Notes: generated by a model from the sequence alone, not told the origin. A stretch of 64,000 nucleotides of DNA from Solirubrobacter sp963837485 (GCA_963837485.1 CAWINP010000027.1:1-64000); one strand, 5' to 3'; shown: positions 48,556-57,765, counted from the stretch's first letter. Program-made: numbers and translations.

Positions 48556-50795
48556 AACTCGCCGTGGAACGTGCGGGCGATCACATCGAGCTGCTGCTCG
48601 CGCGTGAGGCGGACGAAGTTGACGGCGTAGCCGGAGACCCGGATCGTGAGCTGCGGGTAGCGCTCGGGGTGCTCCATCGCGTCGCGCAGCGTGTCGCGGT
48701 CGAGCACGTTGATGTTCATGTGGAAGCCGCCGGAGCTCATGTACCCGTCCAGCAGGCCGACGAGGTGCCCGGCGCGCTCGGCGGCCCGGAGCCCGAGCCC
48801 GGAGGGCGTGACCGTCGTGGTGAGCGAGATGCCGTCCTCGGCCTCCTCGTATGGCAGCTTGGCCACCGACAGCGCCGCCGCCACGAGGCCGTGCCGCTCA
48901 CGCCCGTAGCCGGGGTTCGCGCCCGGGGGGAACGGCTCGCCGGCGGCACGCCCGTCGGGCGTGGCCCCGGTGTGCTTGCCGTAGACGACGTTGGACGTGA
49001 TCGTCAGCACCGACTGCGTGTGGACGGCGCTGCGGTAGGTCGGCAGGCGGCGGACCTTGCGCATGAACGTGCGGACGAGGTCGACGGCGAGGTCGTCGGC
49101 CCGGTCGTCGTCGTTGCCGTAGGCGGGGAACTCGCCGTCGATCTCGTAGTCGACGATCAGGCCGCGCTCGTCGCGCAACGGGCGCACCTTCGCGTGGCGG
49201 ATCGCCGACAGGGAATCCGCCGTGATGGACAGCCCCGCGATCCCGCACGCCATGGTCCGCCGCACGTCGCGGTCGTGAAGCGCCATCTCGAGCCGCTCGT
49301 ACGCGTACTTGTCGTGCATGTAGTGGATGACGTTGAGCGCGTGCACGTACGTCTCGGCGAGCCAGTCGAGCGTGCGGTCGAAGCGCGTCCACACGTCCTC
49401 GAAGTCCAGCACGTCGTCGCCGCACGGCTCCTCGGCCGGTGCGATCTGCTCGCCGCTGACCTCGTCACGGCCGCCGTTGATCGCGTACAGCAGCGCCTTG
49501 GCGAGGTTCACGCGGGCGCCGAAGAACTGCATCGTGCGGCCGACCTCCATCGCCGAGACGCAGCAGGCGATCGCCGTGTCATCGCCGAAGCGCGGGCGCA
49601 GGAGCTCGTCGGACTCGTACTGGATCGACGAGGTCTCGATCGAGATCTCGGCACAGAAGCTCTTGAATCCGTCCGGCAGCGCCGGCGACCACAGCACGGT
49701 CAGGTTCGGCTCCGGCGCCGGACCGAGGTTGCGCAGCGTCTGCAGGTAGCGGAAGCTCGTGCGCGTGACGAGCGGACGGCCATCGGTCCCGATGCCGCCG
49801 AGCGACTCGGTGACCCACGTCGGGTCGCCGCTGAAGAGCTGATCGTAATCCGGCGTGCGCAGGAAGCGCACCGCGCGCAGCTTCATGACGAAGTCGTCGA
49901 TCAGCTCCTGCGCTTGCGTCTCGTCGATCGCTCCCGCCGCGAGGTCGCGCTCGAGGTAGATGTCGAGGAACGTCGACGTGCGCCCGAGCGACATCGCGGC
50001 GCCGTTCTGCTCCTTGATGGCGGCGAGATAGCCGAGATAGAGCCACTGGACGGCCTCTTGGGCGGTCTCCGCGGGCCTCGACACGTCGTGCCCGTAGCTC
50101 TCCGCCATGCGGGCCAGCTCCTGCAGTGCGCGGATCTGCTCGGCCATCTCCTCGCGCGCGCGGATGATCTCCTCGGTCGCGAAGGAGTCGTTGAGCTCGG
50201 CGCGCTCGGCGCGCTTGGCCTCGAGCAACCGGTCGACGCCGTAGAGCGCGACGCGGCGATAGTCGCCGATGATGCGCCCGCGGCCGTAGGCGTCGGGCAG
50301 GCCGGTGATGATCCCGGCACGGCGGGCGAGCAGGATCTCGGGCGTATAGGCGTCGAAGACACCGTCGTTGTGCGTCTTGCGGTGCTGCGTGAAGATGTCG
50401 CGCACCGCCGGGTCGGGCTCGAAGCCGTACGCGCGCAGCCCGGTCTCGACCATCCGCCAGCCGCCGTTGGGCATGATCGCGCGCTTCAGCGGCGCGTCGG
50501 TCTGGAGGCCGACGATCAGCTCGCGCTCACGGTCGATGTAGCCCGGCCCGTGCGCGGTGATCGAGGACGGCGTCGAGACGTCGACGTCGAGTACCCCGCC
50601 GGCGTGCCGCTCGTCGGCGATCAGACCCGCGAGACGACCCCAGACCTCGCGCGTGCGCTCGGTCGGGCCAGCAAGGAACCCCGCGTCGCCTTCGTACGGC
50701 ACGTAGTTGCGCTGGATGAAGTCACGAACGTCGATCCGCTCGCGCCACGGGCCGTCGGCGAAGGGTGTGCGTGTCTGGTTCGCGATCGCGGTCAT
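48552..50795 (-). CDS. pflB: Pyruvate formate-lyase
   Basis: A 747-residue glycyl-radical enzyme converting pyruvate and CoA to acetyl-CoA and formate. Length and motifs fit PflB: the active-site Cys pair in TAIACCVSAMEVG, and the glycyl radical loop RVSGYAVNF near the C-terminus (Gly722). N-terminal YVPYEGDAGFLAGPTERT and PDAYGRGRIIGDYRRVALYG are also family signatures. The stop overlaps the pflA start (ATGA). No formate transporter gene lies nearby. Confidence 0.95.
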   Translation of the reverse strand: MTAIANQTRTPFADGPWRERIDVRDFIQRNYVPYEGDAGFLAGPTERTREVWGRLAGLIADERHAGGVLDVDVSTPSSITAHGPGYIDRERELIVGLQTDAPLKRAIMPNGGWRMVETGLRAYGFEPDPAVRDIFTQHRKTHNDGVFDAYTPEILLARRAGIITGLPDAYGRGRIIGDYRRVALYGVDRLLEAKRAERAELNDSFATEEIIRAREEMAEQIRALQELARMAESYGHDVSRPAETAQEAVQWLYLGYLAAIKEQNGAAMSLGRTSTFLDIYLERDLAAGAIDETQAQELIDDFVMKLRAVRFLRTPDYDQLFSGDPTWVTESLGGIGTDGRPLVTRTSFRYLQTLRNLGPAPEPNLTVLWSPALPDGFKSFCAEISIETSSIQYESDELLRPRFGDDTAIACCVSAMEVGRTMQFFGARVNLAKALLYAINGGRDEVSGEQIAPAEEPCGDDVLDFEDVWTRFDRTLDWLAETYVHALNVIHYMHDKYAYERLEMALHDRDVRRTMACGIAGLSITADSLSAIRHAKVRPLRDERGLIVDYEIDGEFPAYGNDDDRADDLAVDLVRTFMRKVRRLPTYRSAVHTQSVLTITSNVVYGKHTGATPDGRAAGEPFPPGANPGYGRERHGLVAAALSVAKLPYEEAEDGISLTTTVTPSGLGLRAAERAGHLVGLLDGYMSSGGFHMNINVLDRDTLRDAMEHPERYPQLTIRVSGYAVNFVRLTREQQLDVIARTFHGEL

Positions 50796-50923
50796 GCTCT
50801 CGAACCTAGGCGGCGGCGCGACGTGCGGGCAGGGGGCGAACTGCGGAGCCGGTTGTGGAAATCCCGCAGGTCATCGCAACCCGGCGCGAATGGAATGCAC
50901 GGCGATCGGGGTAGGGCCCGGAC

Positions 50924-51529
50924 ATGACCACGGGCGTAGACGCCGTCGCGCTCACGTTCGACGACGGCCCCGACCCTCGTGGAACGCCCGCCGTGCTGGA
51001 GGCGCTGTCGCGCGCGCGCGTCCGCGCGACGTTCTTCGTGCTCGGCGAGCGCGCCGAGCGCGAGCCGGAGCTGCTCGCGCAGGTGCTCGCCGAGGGGCAC
51101 GCCGTCGAGCTGCACGGCCACGCGCACCTGCGTCACACCGAGCAGCCGCGGGAGGCGGTGGAAGCGGACCTGCGCCGGGCGATGGCCGCGCTCGGCGATG
51201 TTCGCCCCACGCGCTGGCGGCTGCCGTGGGGGGCGCTCGCGCCGTACTCGCGCGCGCTCGCGGCCGACTACGGGCTGAGGCTCGTGGGCTGGACCGCTGA
51301 CACGCACGACTGGCGTGGCGACGCCGCCCGGCGGATGCTCGCCGCGGTGACGCTCGAGCCCGGCGCGGTCGTGCTCATGCACGACGGGATCGGTCCCGGA
51401 GCCCGTCGCGGGGACTGCGCACAGACCGCGCGGCTGGTGGGCCCGCTCGTCGAGCGAATCCGCGCGCGCGGGCTGGAGCCCGGCGCCGTCCCGCACGACG
51501 CCCCGTTGGGGAATCCCGACTTCGGGTAG
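50924..51529 (+). CDS. Polysaccharide deacetylase (NodB domain)
   Basis: A 201-residue carbohydrate esterase 4 enzyme without a signal peptide. The metal-binding and catalytic motifs are ALTFDDGPDPRGTPAVL (Asp-Asp) and ELHGHAHLRH (His-x-x-x-His). LRLVGWTADTHDWRGDAA and VLMHDGIG complete the NodB fold. It would remove N- or O-acetyl groups from a sugar. It is the first of five closely packed plus-strand genes; 10 nt separate it from the acyl-CoA-dehydrogenase-like gene. Confidence 0.9.
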   Translation: MTTGVDAVALTFDDGPDPRGTPAVLEALSRARVRATFFVLGERAEREPELLAQVLAEGHAVELHGHAHLRHTEQPREAVEADLRRAMAALGDVRPTRWRLPWGALAPYSRALAADYGLRLVGWTADTHDWRGDAARRMLAAVTLEPGAVVLMHDGIGPGARRGDCAQTARLVGPLVERIRARGLEPGAVPHDAPLGNPDFG

Positions 51530-51539
51530 TGCCACGCAG

Positions 51540-52481
51540 GTGACGATTGCCTCCCCTGCCACGCTCTCCGGAGCGCTCGATGCGATCGCCGACGAGGCGT
51601 CCGTCCTCGACGCCGCGCCGGCGTTCCCGCTCGACGCGTTCGCTCGCCTGCGCCGCGCCGGCGCGCTCGTCCCGCCCGCGACTCGCGGCGAGGAATGGGC
51701 GCTGGTGCGCGCGGTCGCGAAGGCGGACGGGTCGGTCGGCCGGCTGCTGGAAGGTCACCTGAACGCCTGTGAGCGGCTGGGGCTGGAGGGGATCGAGGTG
51801 GGCGAGCGGCTCCTGGGCGTGTGGGGCGCGCCGCCGGGTCCCGGCGAAGGCGAGCCGGCGTACCTCGCCGGCGACGGCACGCTGCACGGGACGAAGGTCT
51901 TCTGCAGCGGCGCGGGCGGCCTGGACGGCGCGCTGGTCACCGCGAGCGGGCGCCTGGTGTACGTCGAGCTCGCCGCCCACGTCGAGATCGATCGCGACTG
52001 GTATCGCGCCGGCGGCATGCGCGCGTCCGAGAGCCATCGCGTCACCTTTCACGGCGCGCCCGTGCAGGCGACGCTGCGCGAGCTGACGACCGAGCCGTAC
52101 TTCAGCGGCGACGCGATCCGCACGGCGGCAGCCTGGGCGGGCATCGCCGACGCGGCGGCCGAGGCGGCGCTCGCGGCGATCGCGCCGGACGCCGACGACC
52201 TGCGCGCGCACGCGGCCGGGCGGATCGTGACCGCGCGGGCCACGATCGACCGCTGGTTCGAGCACGCGGCGCTCGCCAGGGACCTGCCTGCGATCTCGGT
52301 CGCGCTGCGCGTCGCCGTCGCGGACGCCGGCGCGGCGATCCTCGAGCACGCCGCCCGCGCGTGCGGCTCGCGACCCTTCGCCACCGGAACGGCGCTGGAC
52401 CGCGCCCGGCGCGACTTCGAGCTGTTCGTGCTCCAGCACCGGCTCGATCCGCTGCTCGCCACGCTCGGGAGGTCGCGATGA
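51540..52481 (+). CDS. Acyl-CoA dehydrogenase-like protein (short form)
   Basis: A 313-residue protein with the ACAD plan in shortened form. It has an N-terminal helical domain (FARLRRAGALVPPATRGEEW), a beta domain with HGTKVFCSGAGGLDGALVTA where ACADs have the FAD-binding strand, and a C-terminal helical bundle (ARACGSRPFATGTALDRARR) ahead of an RDFELFVLQHRLD end. The clear catalytic Glu of fatty-acid ACADs is not obvious. Such proteins recur next to NodS-like methyltransferase and GT2 genes. The GTG start follows the deacetylase closely. Confidence 0.83.
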   Translation: MTIASPATLSGALDAIADEASVLDAAPAFPLDAFARLRRAGALVPPATRGEEWALVRAVAKADGSVGRLLEGHLNACERLGLEGIEVGERLLGVWGAPPGPGEGEPAYLAGDGTLHGTKVFCSGAGGLDGALVTASGRLVYVELAAHVEIDRDWYRAGGMRASESHRVTFHGAPVQATLRELTTEPYFSGDAIRTAAAWAGIADAAAEAALAAIAPDADDLRAHAAGRIVTARATIDRWFEHAALARDLPAISVALRVAVADAGAAILEHAARACGSRPFATGTALDRARRDFELFVLQHRLDPLLATLGRSR

Positions 52482-53035
52482 GCGCCCGTCTGCGCCCCGC
52501 CTACTTCGACGAGCTCTACGCCCGCGACCCCGACCCGTGGGACTTCGCGACCAGCGAGTACGAGGCGGCCAAGTACGACGCCACGATCGCCGCGCTCGAG
52601 CCGCCCTACGCGTCGGCGCTCGAAGTCGGGTGCAGCATCGGCGTGCTGACCGAGCGACTGGCCGAGCGGTGCGAGCGCCTGCTGGCGATCGACGTCGCCG
52701 AGAGCGCCCTGGAGCAGGCGCGAGCGCGCGCGCCGCGGGCGACGTTCAAGCGGCGCGAAGTTCCCGAGGAGTGGCCGGACGGCCCGTTCGACCTGATCGT
52801 CTGCTCCGAGGTCCTGTACTACCTCGACGCCGCGGCGCTGGACCGGGCGATCGCCGAGATCGAGCGCACGCTGGTCCCGTCCGGCAGCCTGCTCGCCGTC
52901 CATTGGCGGCATCCGACGCGCACCTATCCGTGGCTCGGCGACGACGTCCACGCGCGCCTGCGCGAGCTCGGGTGGCCGCGCGGCGTCTCGATCGGGACGC
53001 CGGACTACATCCTCGAGCGCTTCGACCGCCGATGA
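52478..53035 (+). CDS. NodS-like SAM-dependent methyltransferase
   Basis: A 185-residue class I methyltransferase. The NodS-type opening FDELYARDPDPWDFATSEYE is followed by motif I ALEVGCSIGVLTERLA. The acidic loop is LLAIDVAESALEQARA and FDLIVCSEVLYYLD is motif post-II. NodS relatives N-methylate a deacetylated glucosamine, which would suit the NodB-type deacetylase two genes upstream. The ATG overlaps the ACAD-like stop (ATGA), with GGGAGG upstream. Confidence 0.9.
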   Translation: MSARLRPAYFDELYARDPDPWDFATSEYEAAKYDATIAALEPPYASALEVGCSIGVLTERLAERCERLLAIDVAESALEQARARAPRATFKRREVPEEWPDGPFDLIVCSEVLYYLDAAALDRAIAEIERTLVPSGSLLAVHWRHPTRTYPWLGDDVHARLRELGWPRGVSIGTPDYILERFDRR

Positions 53036-54054
53036 GGCTCGTGATCGTCGGAGGAGGGCCGGCCGCGCTCGCCGCCGCCCGGGGCTACCGCGATGCCGGC
53101 GGCGACGGCGACGTGACGATGCTCACGCGCGAGCTTGCGCTGCCGTACATGCGGCCCGCGCTCTCGAAGGAGTATCTGCGCGGCGAGGTCGACGAGGCCT
53201 CGCTCGCCCTCGAGCCGCCGGAGTGGTACGCCGACCATGGGATCGAGGTCCGGCTCGGCGCCACCGTGGCCGCGGTCGGCGACGCCGTCGAGCTCGAGGA
53301 CGGGACGGCGATCCCGTTCGACGCCTGCGTGCTCGCGACGGGCGCACGGCCACGGCGGCTGTTCGACGGGCCGCGCACGTTGCGCTCGCTCAACGACGCG
53401 CGCGCGCTGGCGCAACTGGCCGGTCGGGCGACCGTGATCGGGTCGGGCTTCATCGGCTGCGAGGCGGCGGCCTCGCTGGCGATGAAGGGGCTCGACGTGA
53501 CGCTCGTGACCGACGAGGACATTCCCCACCAGGCGCGCTTGGGCGAGGCGGCCGGGCGGCGGATCGCCGGCTGGCTGCGGGAGCTCGGCGTGACGTTGCG
53601 GACCGGGACCAAGGCGGCGGACGGGACGCTGATGGCGGTCGGCATCGACAGCGAGCGGATCCCCGTCGATGCCGGCATGCGCAGCTCGCGCGACGGGATC
53701 TACGCGGCGGGCGATCTCGTGTGCGCGCACAACGCCGGCGCCGGGCGTCCGCTTGCCGTCGAGCACTGGGGCGAGGCGCTGAACATGGGCGAGATCGCCG
53801 GGCGCAACGCCGCCGGCGAGGACCGCGTGTGGGACGTCGCGCCCGGCTTCTGGTCGACGATCGGCGCGCACACGCTCAAGTACGCCGCGTGGGGCGACGG
53901 CTTCGATGAGGCGCGCATGGTCGAGCACGCGCACGGCGCCTTCACGGTCTGGTACGGGCGCGAGGGCACCACGGTCGGCGTGCTCACGCACGATCGCGAC
54001 GAGGATTACGAGCGCGGCAGGTCGCTCGTCGAGACCGGGGCTCCGCTGCCGTGA
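53032..54054 (+). CDS. FAD/NAD(P)H-dependent oxidoreductase (ferredoxin-reductase-like)
   Basis: A 340-residue pyridine nucleotide-disulfide oxidoreductase fold. FAD binding is in LVIVGGGPAALAAARGY, NAD(P) binding in ATVIGSGFIGCEAAASLAMK, and the second FAD contact in GIYAAGDLVCAHN. LPYMRPALSKEYLRGE resembles rubredoxin/ferredoxin reductases. No CxxC redox disulfide is seen. It overlaps both neighbours (ATGA, GTGA) and probably feeds electrons to a step of the same pathway, perhaps to the ACAD-like flavoprotein. Confidence 0.88.
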   Translation: MRLVIVGGGPAALAAARGYRDAGGDGDVTMLTRELALPYMRPALSKEYLRGEVDEASLALEPPEWYADHGIEVRLGATVAAVGDAVELEDGTAIPFDACVLATGARPRRLFDGPRTLRSLNDARALAQLAGRATVIGSGFIGCEAAASLAMKGLDVTLVTDEDIPHQARLGEAAGRRIAGWLRELGVTLRTGTKAADGTLMAVGIDSERIPVDAGMRSSRDGIYAAGDLVCAHNAGAGRPLAVEHWGEALNMGEIAGRNAAGEDRVWDVAPGFWSTIGAHTLKYAAWGDGFDEARMVEHAHGAFTVWYGREGTTVGVLTHDRDEDYERGRSLVETGAPLP

Positions 54055-55691
54055 TCCGCGCGTGCGTCGTCGTTCCCGCGCATGATGAGCAGGAGCTGAT
54101 CGGCGCGTGCATGCGCGCGCTCGCGGCGCAGGACACCGACGAGCGGTTCAAGGTGATCCTCGTGCTCGACCGCTGCACCGACGCGACCGAGTTGCGCGCC
54201 CGCGAAGCGTTCCCGGACGTGATCGTGTTGCCGGTCGACGGCGGCGTCGGCGCCGCTCGCCGCGCCGGCATGGATCACGCGCTGACGCTGTTGGACGCCG
54301 ACGGCTTGATCGCCACGACCGATGCCGACTCCGAGCCCGCTCCGGACTGGCTCCGTCGTCAGTTGGAGGCCGTCGAGGGCGGCGCGCTGGCGATCGGCGG
54401 CCGCGTGGAGCTCGGCGACGGCCATGCGCTCCCGCCGGCGGCGATCGCGCGTCGCGAGCGCGATGCCCGCCGCCGCTTCGGACATCTCGACGGGCCGGGC
54501 GCGCGCGAGCACCATCAGTTCAGCGGCGCGTCGATCGGGATCACCGCCGCGACCTACGCACGCGTCGGCCTCGAGCCGCGCGAGGCGCTCGAGGACGAGG
54601 GCTTCGAGCGTGCGCTGCGGCGAGCGGGCGTGCCGATCGACCGGCTCGGCGCGGTGCGCGTCACCACGTCGGGAAGGACCCGCGGGCGCGCGCCCCGCGG
54701 CCTCGCCCTCGATCTCGAGCGCTCCGACTGGCTCGCCCGCCGCAGCTACGCGGCGTCCGGCTTCCCGCTCGAGCGGCTGCTCGACGTCAAGGACCGCACG
54801 ATCTCCGTCATCCTGCCCGCGCGCGAGACGGCGACGACGCTCGCCGGGATCCTCGACGCGCTGGCGACGCTCGAGCCGCTGATCGACGAGATCCTCGTCG
54901 TCGACGCGGCCTCGCTCGACGGTACGGCCGAGGTGGCCCGCTCACGCGGCGTCGCCGTCGCCGACGAGTCGGCGCTGCTTCCCGCGTTCGGGCCCGGGCT
55001 CGGCAAGGGCGACGCGATGTGGCGCGGGCTCGCGTCGACGACCGGCGAGCTCGTGGCATTCCTCGACGCGGACACCGAGGACTTCACGCCGTCCTTCGCG
55101 CTCGGCCTGCTGGGCCCGTTGCTGACGGACGACGTGTCGTTCGTCAAGGGCGCGTTCCGGCGGCCGCTGCGAATCGGCGAGCAGACGCTGCCCGATGGCG
55201 GCGGCCGCGTGACCGAGCTCGTCGCCCGGCCGTATATCAACCTGCACGTCCCGCGCCTGGCCGGGTTCCGCCAACCGCTGGCCGGCGAGCTTGCCGCCGA
55301 TCGCGCGCTGCTCGAGCAGCTGTCCTTCCCGGTCGGCTATGGCGTCGAGATCGCGATGCTGATCGACGTGCTCGAGCTGGCGGGCCTCGACCGGATGGCT
55401 CAGGTCGATCTCGGCACGCGCCAGAACCGTCACCAGCCGCTCGGCGACCTCAGCGCGATGGCCCTTGCCGTCATGACCGCGGCGGAGCGGCGGATCCACG
55501 GCGAGCAGTCGATCGCGGCCGCGGCGCCGGGCCCGCTGTGGCTCCCGCACGGACGCGACTTCCAGACGCGCAACGTCATCACCGACGAACGCCCTCCGCT
55601 GGCCCGTCTCGGGCGCAGCGACGACGGTGGTCAGGCGAGCAGGGTGGAGCCGACCCAGTCTTGGGCGCTGGACGCGCCCGGCGGCAGGTAG
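54051..55691 (+). CDS. Fused GT2 glycosyltransferase and glucosyl-3-phosphoglycerate synthase-like enzyme
   Basis: A 546-residue protein holding two GT-A domains. Domain 1 (about residues 1-240) starts ACVVVPAHDEQELIGACMRA, with the DxD-type TTDADSEPAPDW. Domain 2 (about 255-515) starts ISVILPARETATTLAGILDA, with FLDADTEDFTP and GpgS hallmarks GKGDAMWRGLASTTGE, GGGRVTELVARPYINLH, FRQPLAGELAADRALLEQL and AQVDLGTRQNRHQPLGDL. GpgS makes glucosyl-3-phosphoglycerate, a starter for methylglucose lipopolysaccharides. Gene ends overlap the convergent efeB-like gene by 61 nt, so the last 20 residues may be unconserved. It starts at GTG, overlapping the oxidoreductase stop. Confidence 0.85.
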   Translation: MIRACVVVPAHDEQELIGACMRALAAQDTDERFKVILVLDRCTDATELRAREAFPDVIVLPVDGGVGAARRAGMDHALTLLDADGLIATTDADSEPAPDWLRRQLEAVEGGALAIGGRVELGDGHALPPAAIARRERDARRRFGHLDGPGAREHHQFSGASIGITAATYARVGLEPREALEDEGFERALRRAGVPIDRLGAVRVTTSGRTRGRAPRGLALDLERSDWLARRSYAASGFPLERLLDVKDRTISVILPARETATTLAGILDALATLEPLIDEILVVDAASLDGTAEVARSRGVAVADESALLPAFGPGLGKGDAMWRGLASTTGELVAFLDADTEDFTPSFALGLLGPLLTDDVSFVKGAFRRPLRIGEQTLPDGGGRVTELVARPYINLHVPRLAGFRQPLAGELAADRALLEQLSFPVGYGVEIAMLIDVLELAGLDRMAQVDLGTRQNRHQPLGDLSAMALAVMTAAERRIHGEQSIAAAAPGPLWLPHGRDFQTRNVITDERPPLARLGRSDDGGQASRVEPTQSWALDAPGGR

Positions 55692-56851
55692 AAGTACCCG
55701 CCGCCGGTCGGGACGACATAGTCGATCAGCGGTTCGCCGGCGAGCCGCTCCTGGACCTTCGCGAACTGCTTCGCGGGGTCGCGGTTGAACGCGCAGAAGA
55801 TGAGGCCCATGTCGAGCTGGCCGGCCTCGTCGACGCCGCGCGAGTAGTTGTACGAGCGGCGGACGATGCGGCTGTCCTCGGTCTCCGGGGTTCGCGGCCG
55901 GGCCAGGCGGATGTGGGAGTCCAGCGGGATCCGCACGCCCTTGGGGTCGTCCCGGTAGGCCGGATCGTCGGTCTCCTTCGACCTGCCCAGCGGCGCGCCG
56001 GTGGCCTTGTCGCGGCCGATCATGAGCTCCTGCTCGCTCAGCGCGACGCGGTCCCAGAACTCGACCCGGCTGCGGATGATCCGCACGACCGCGTACGTCC
56101 CGCCCTCGGGCGTCCAGACGAGCCGCTCGGCGTCCTCGCCGGTCGGGTTCGCGGTTCCGTCCTTGAAGCCGAGCAGGTTGCGGCCGGCGCCGGATTCCCG
56201 CTGCGGATCGGGGAGGAAGCCCTCGATCTTGTACCGCGCGGCCAGCGCGCCGCGCGTGGCTCGCATGATGTCACGCAACGCGTTGAGCGTCGTTTCCTGG
56301 GTCCCCGCACACAGCTGGACGAGGACGTCGCCGTGCGTCTCGGCGGCGACCAGCGAGTCGTCGGGAAACACCGGCATCGGCGTCAGCGCCGGCGGCCTGC
56401 GGTCCGCGACCCCGTAGCGGTCGTCGAAGAGCGACGCGCCGAACCCGATCGTGATCGTGAGGCCGTCCGGCGGGACCTTGGCGCCGAGCACGCCGGAGTC
56501 GGGCGTCGGCCCCTCGCCCGGCGCGCCGAGCAGGGCGTCGTGGGGCGCGGTCAGGCGGCGGGCGCGGACCGACAGCTCGCGCAGCGCGCCGGTCAGCTCG
56601 GCGCGCGTCGGGGCGATCGCGTCGAAGACCGCGAAGATCGCGCGAGGCGGGCGCTCGGCGAGGATGCCGGCCTGCCGCGGCCCGTCGAATGCGACATGGG
56701 CGGCGAGCGGGCTCGCGGCCGGCGGGGCGGCGGCGGCGCGGCTTGCGCCCAGGCGCCCGAACGCGGCCCCGGCGCCGAGCACCGCCCCGCCGGCCAGCAA
56801 CTGCCGCCGGCCGAACCCGCGCCCGGGGGCGTCGTCGCGCGTATCGCTCAC
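55631..56851 (-). CDS. efeB: Tat-exported Dyp-type heme peroxidase (EfeB/YcdB-like)
   Basis: A 406-residue peroxidase. The twin-arginine signal is FGRRQLLAGGAVLGAGAAFG (about residues 13-32). The dye-peroxidase signature GXXDG is in NLLGFKDGTANPTGED, with the distal Asp. RRSYNYSRGVDEAGQLDMGL includes the proximal-side conserved region. The GTG start overlaps the efeO stop (GTGA). Partner EfeO is encoded directly upstream, so it likely belongs to the Efe iron-uptake system or handles heme in the periplasm. It is convergent with the GT2 fusion gene. Confidence 0.93.
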   Translation of the reverse strand: MSDTRDDAPGRGFGRRQLLAGGAVLGAGAAFGRLGASRAAAAPPAASPLAAHVAFDGPRQAGILAERPPRAIFAVFDAIAPTRAELTGALRELSVRARRLTAPHDALLGAPGEGPTPDSGVLGAKVPPDGLTITIGFGASLFDDRYGVADRRPPALTPMPVFPDDSLVAAETHGDVLVQLCAGTQETTLNALRDIMRATRGALAARYKIEGFLPDPQRESGAGRNLLGFKDGTANPTGEDAERLVWTPEGGTYAVVRIIRSRVEFWDRVALSEQELMIGRDKATGAPLGRSKETDDPAYRDDPKGVRIPLDSHIRLARPRTPETEDSRIVRRSYNYSRGVDEAGQLDMGLIFCAFNRDPAKQFAKVQERLAGEPLIDYVVPTGGGYFYLPPGASSAQDWVGSTLLA

Positions 56852-57765
56852 TTCGTGCCTCCCGCGCCGAAGACCCGCTTCTTGGGGCGCGGTGGGCGGG
56901 GGTCGATCAGCTCGGGGATGTAGGCCAGGCGCTCGGCCGCGGCGGCGGTCAGGCCTGCGATCTGCTCGCGCTTGCGCTGGCCGAGTGTGTCCCAGCGGGG
57001 CGGACGGCGGCTGACGGTGCCGGCGAGGCGATCGAGCGCCGTGCGGGCGCGGCGCAGGCGCGCCGGGTCGCGGCGGGCGATCAGCGGCGCGAGCGAGTTG
57101 AGCACGACGCGCGTGCCGCGGACGTTGGCGCGCAGCGCGGTCAGGGCCGAGCCGCTCCACGGGCTCGCGACGCCGGACAGCTCGAGGTGCAGAGTGTCCT
57201 CCAGGACCTCGTGGGCGCGCAGGGAGTACTCGAACGGGTCGATCTCCATCCTCGCCACCCTCGCGCGCAGCTTCGCCACGTCGCGGATGAGGCCCGCGCA
57301 GGCGGGCGCCGCGTCGCGGGTCGAGTCGCGGCCCCACAGCGCGAGCTCGACCCGGTGCAGCCCGGTGAACCCGCTCGAGCGGATGCCGTCCGGCAGGCCG
57401 GCAGGACGGCCGTTGATGGCCGCGTCGAGGTCGCCGAACGCGCCGTAGGCGGCGCCGATCGACTCGTAGTGCGCGTCGGCGTCCAGCCACGCCGAGCGGC
57501 TCGCGGCAAGGTCGCCCCGGGCGATCGCGGTGCGCATCCGCCGCACGTCGCCGAGCATCGCGCCGAGCTCGCGCCGGACGTGGCGGCGGTACTGCTCGAT
57601 CGCCGGCGCGAAGTCGGCCGCGTGCGCCGTCGGGACGACTCCCGCCACGGGGTTGCCGCTGGACAGCGGCTGCGCGGGGGCGAGCTGCGGCGGCTTGGCG
57701 TCTCCGCCGCCGCACCCGGCCAGCAGCACGAGCGCGGTGAGTGCGAGGGTGCGCGCGGTCAGCAT
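56848..57765 (-). CDS. efeO: EfeO-type imelysin lipoprotein
   Basis: A 305-residue lipoprotein (lipobox VLLAGCGGG at about residues 12-20) with the peptidase-M75/imelysin helical fold. EQYRRHVRRELGAMLGDVRR begins the fold and GFTGLHRVELALWGRD matches the conserved HxxE region. RAHEVLEDTLHLELSG and SPWSGSALTALRANV follow. The N-terminal cupredoxin domain found in some EfeO proteins is absent. It overlaps the upstream lipoprotein gene by 7 nt and efeB by 4 nt. The permease EfeU is not in the window. Confidence 0.9.
   Translation of the reverse strand: MLTARTLALTALVLLAGCGGGDAKPPQLAPAQPLSSGNPVAGVVPTAHAADFAPAIEQYRRHVRRELGAMLGDVRRMRTAIARGDLAASRSAWLDADAHYESIGAAYGAFGDLDAAINGRPAGLPDGIRSSGFTGLHRVELALWGRDSTRDAAPACAGLIRDVAKLRARVARMEIDPFEYSLRAHEVLEDTLHLELSGVASPWSGSALTALRANVRGTRVVLNSLAPLIARRDPARLRRARTALDRLAGTVSRRPPRWDTLGQRKREQIAGLTAAAAERLAYIPELIDPRPPRPKKRVFGAGGTK

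Noticed and set aside
54107..56923. A 938-codon open frame on the plus strand
   Set aside because: It overlaps the glycosyltransferase fusion in another frame and then efeB antisense. It is Arg-rich without any motif and is explained by GC-rich codon bias.
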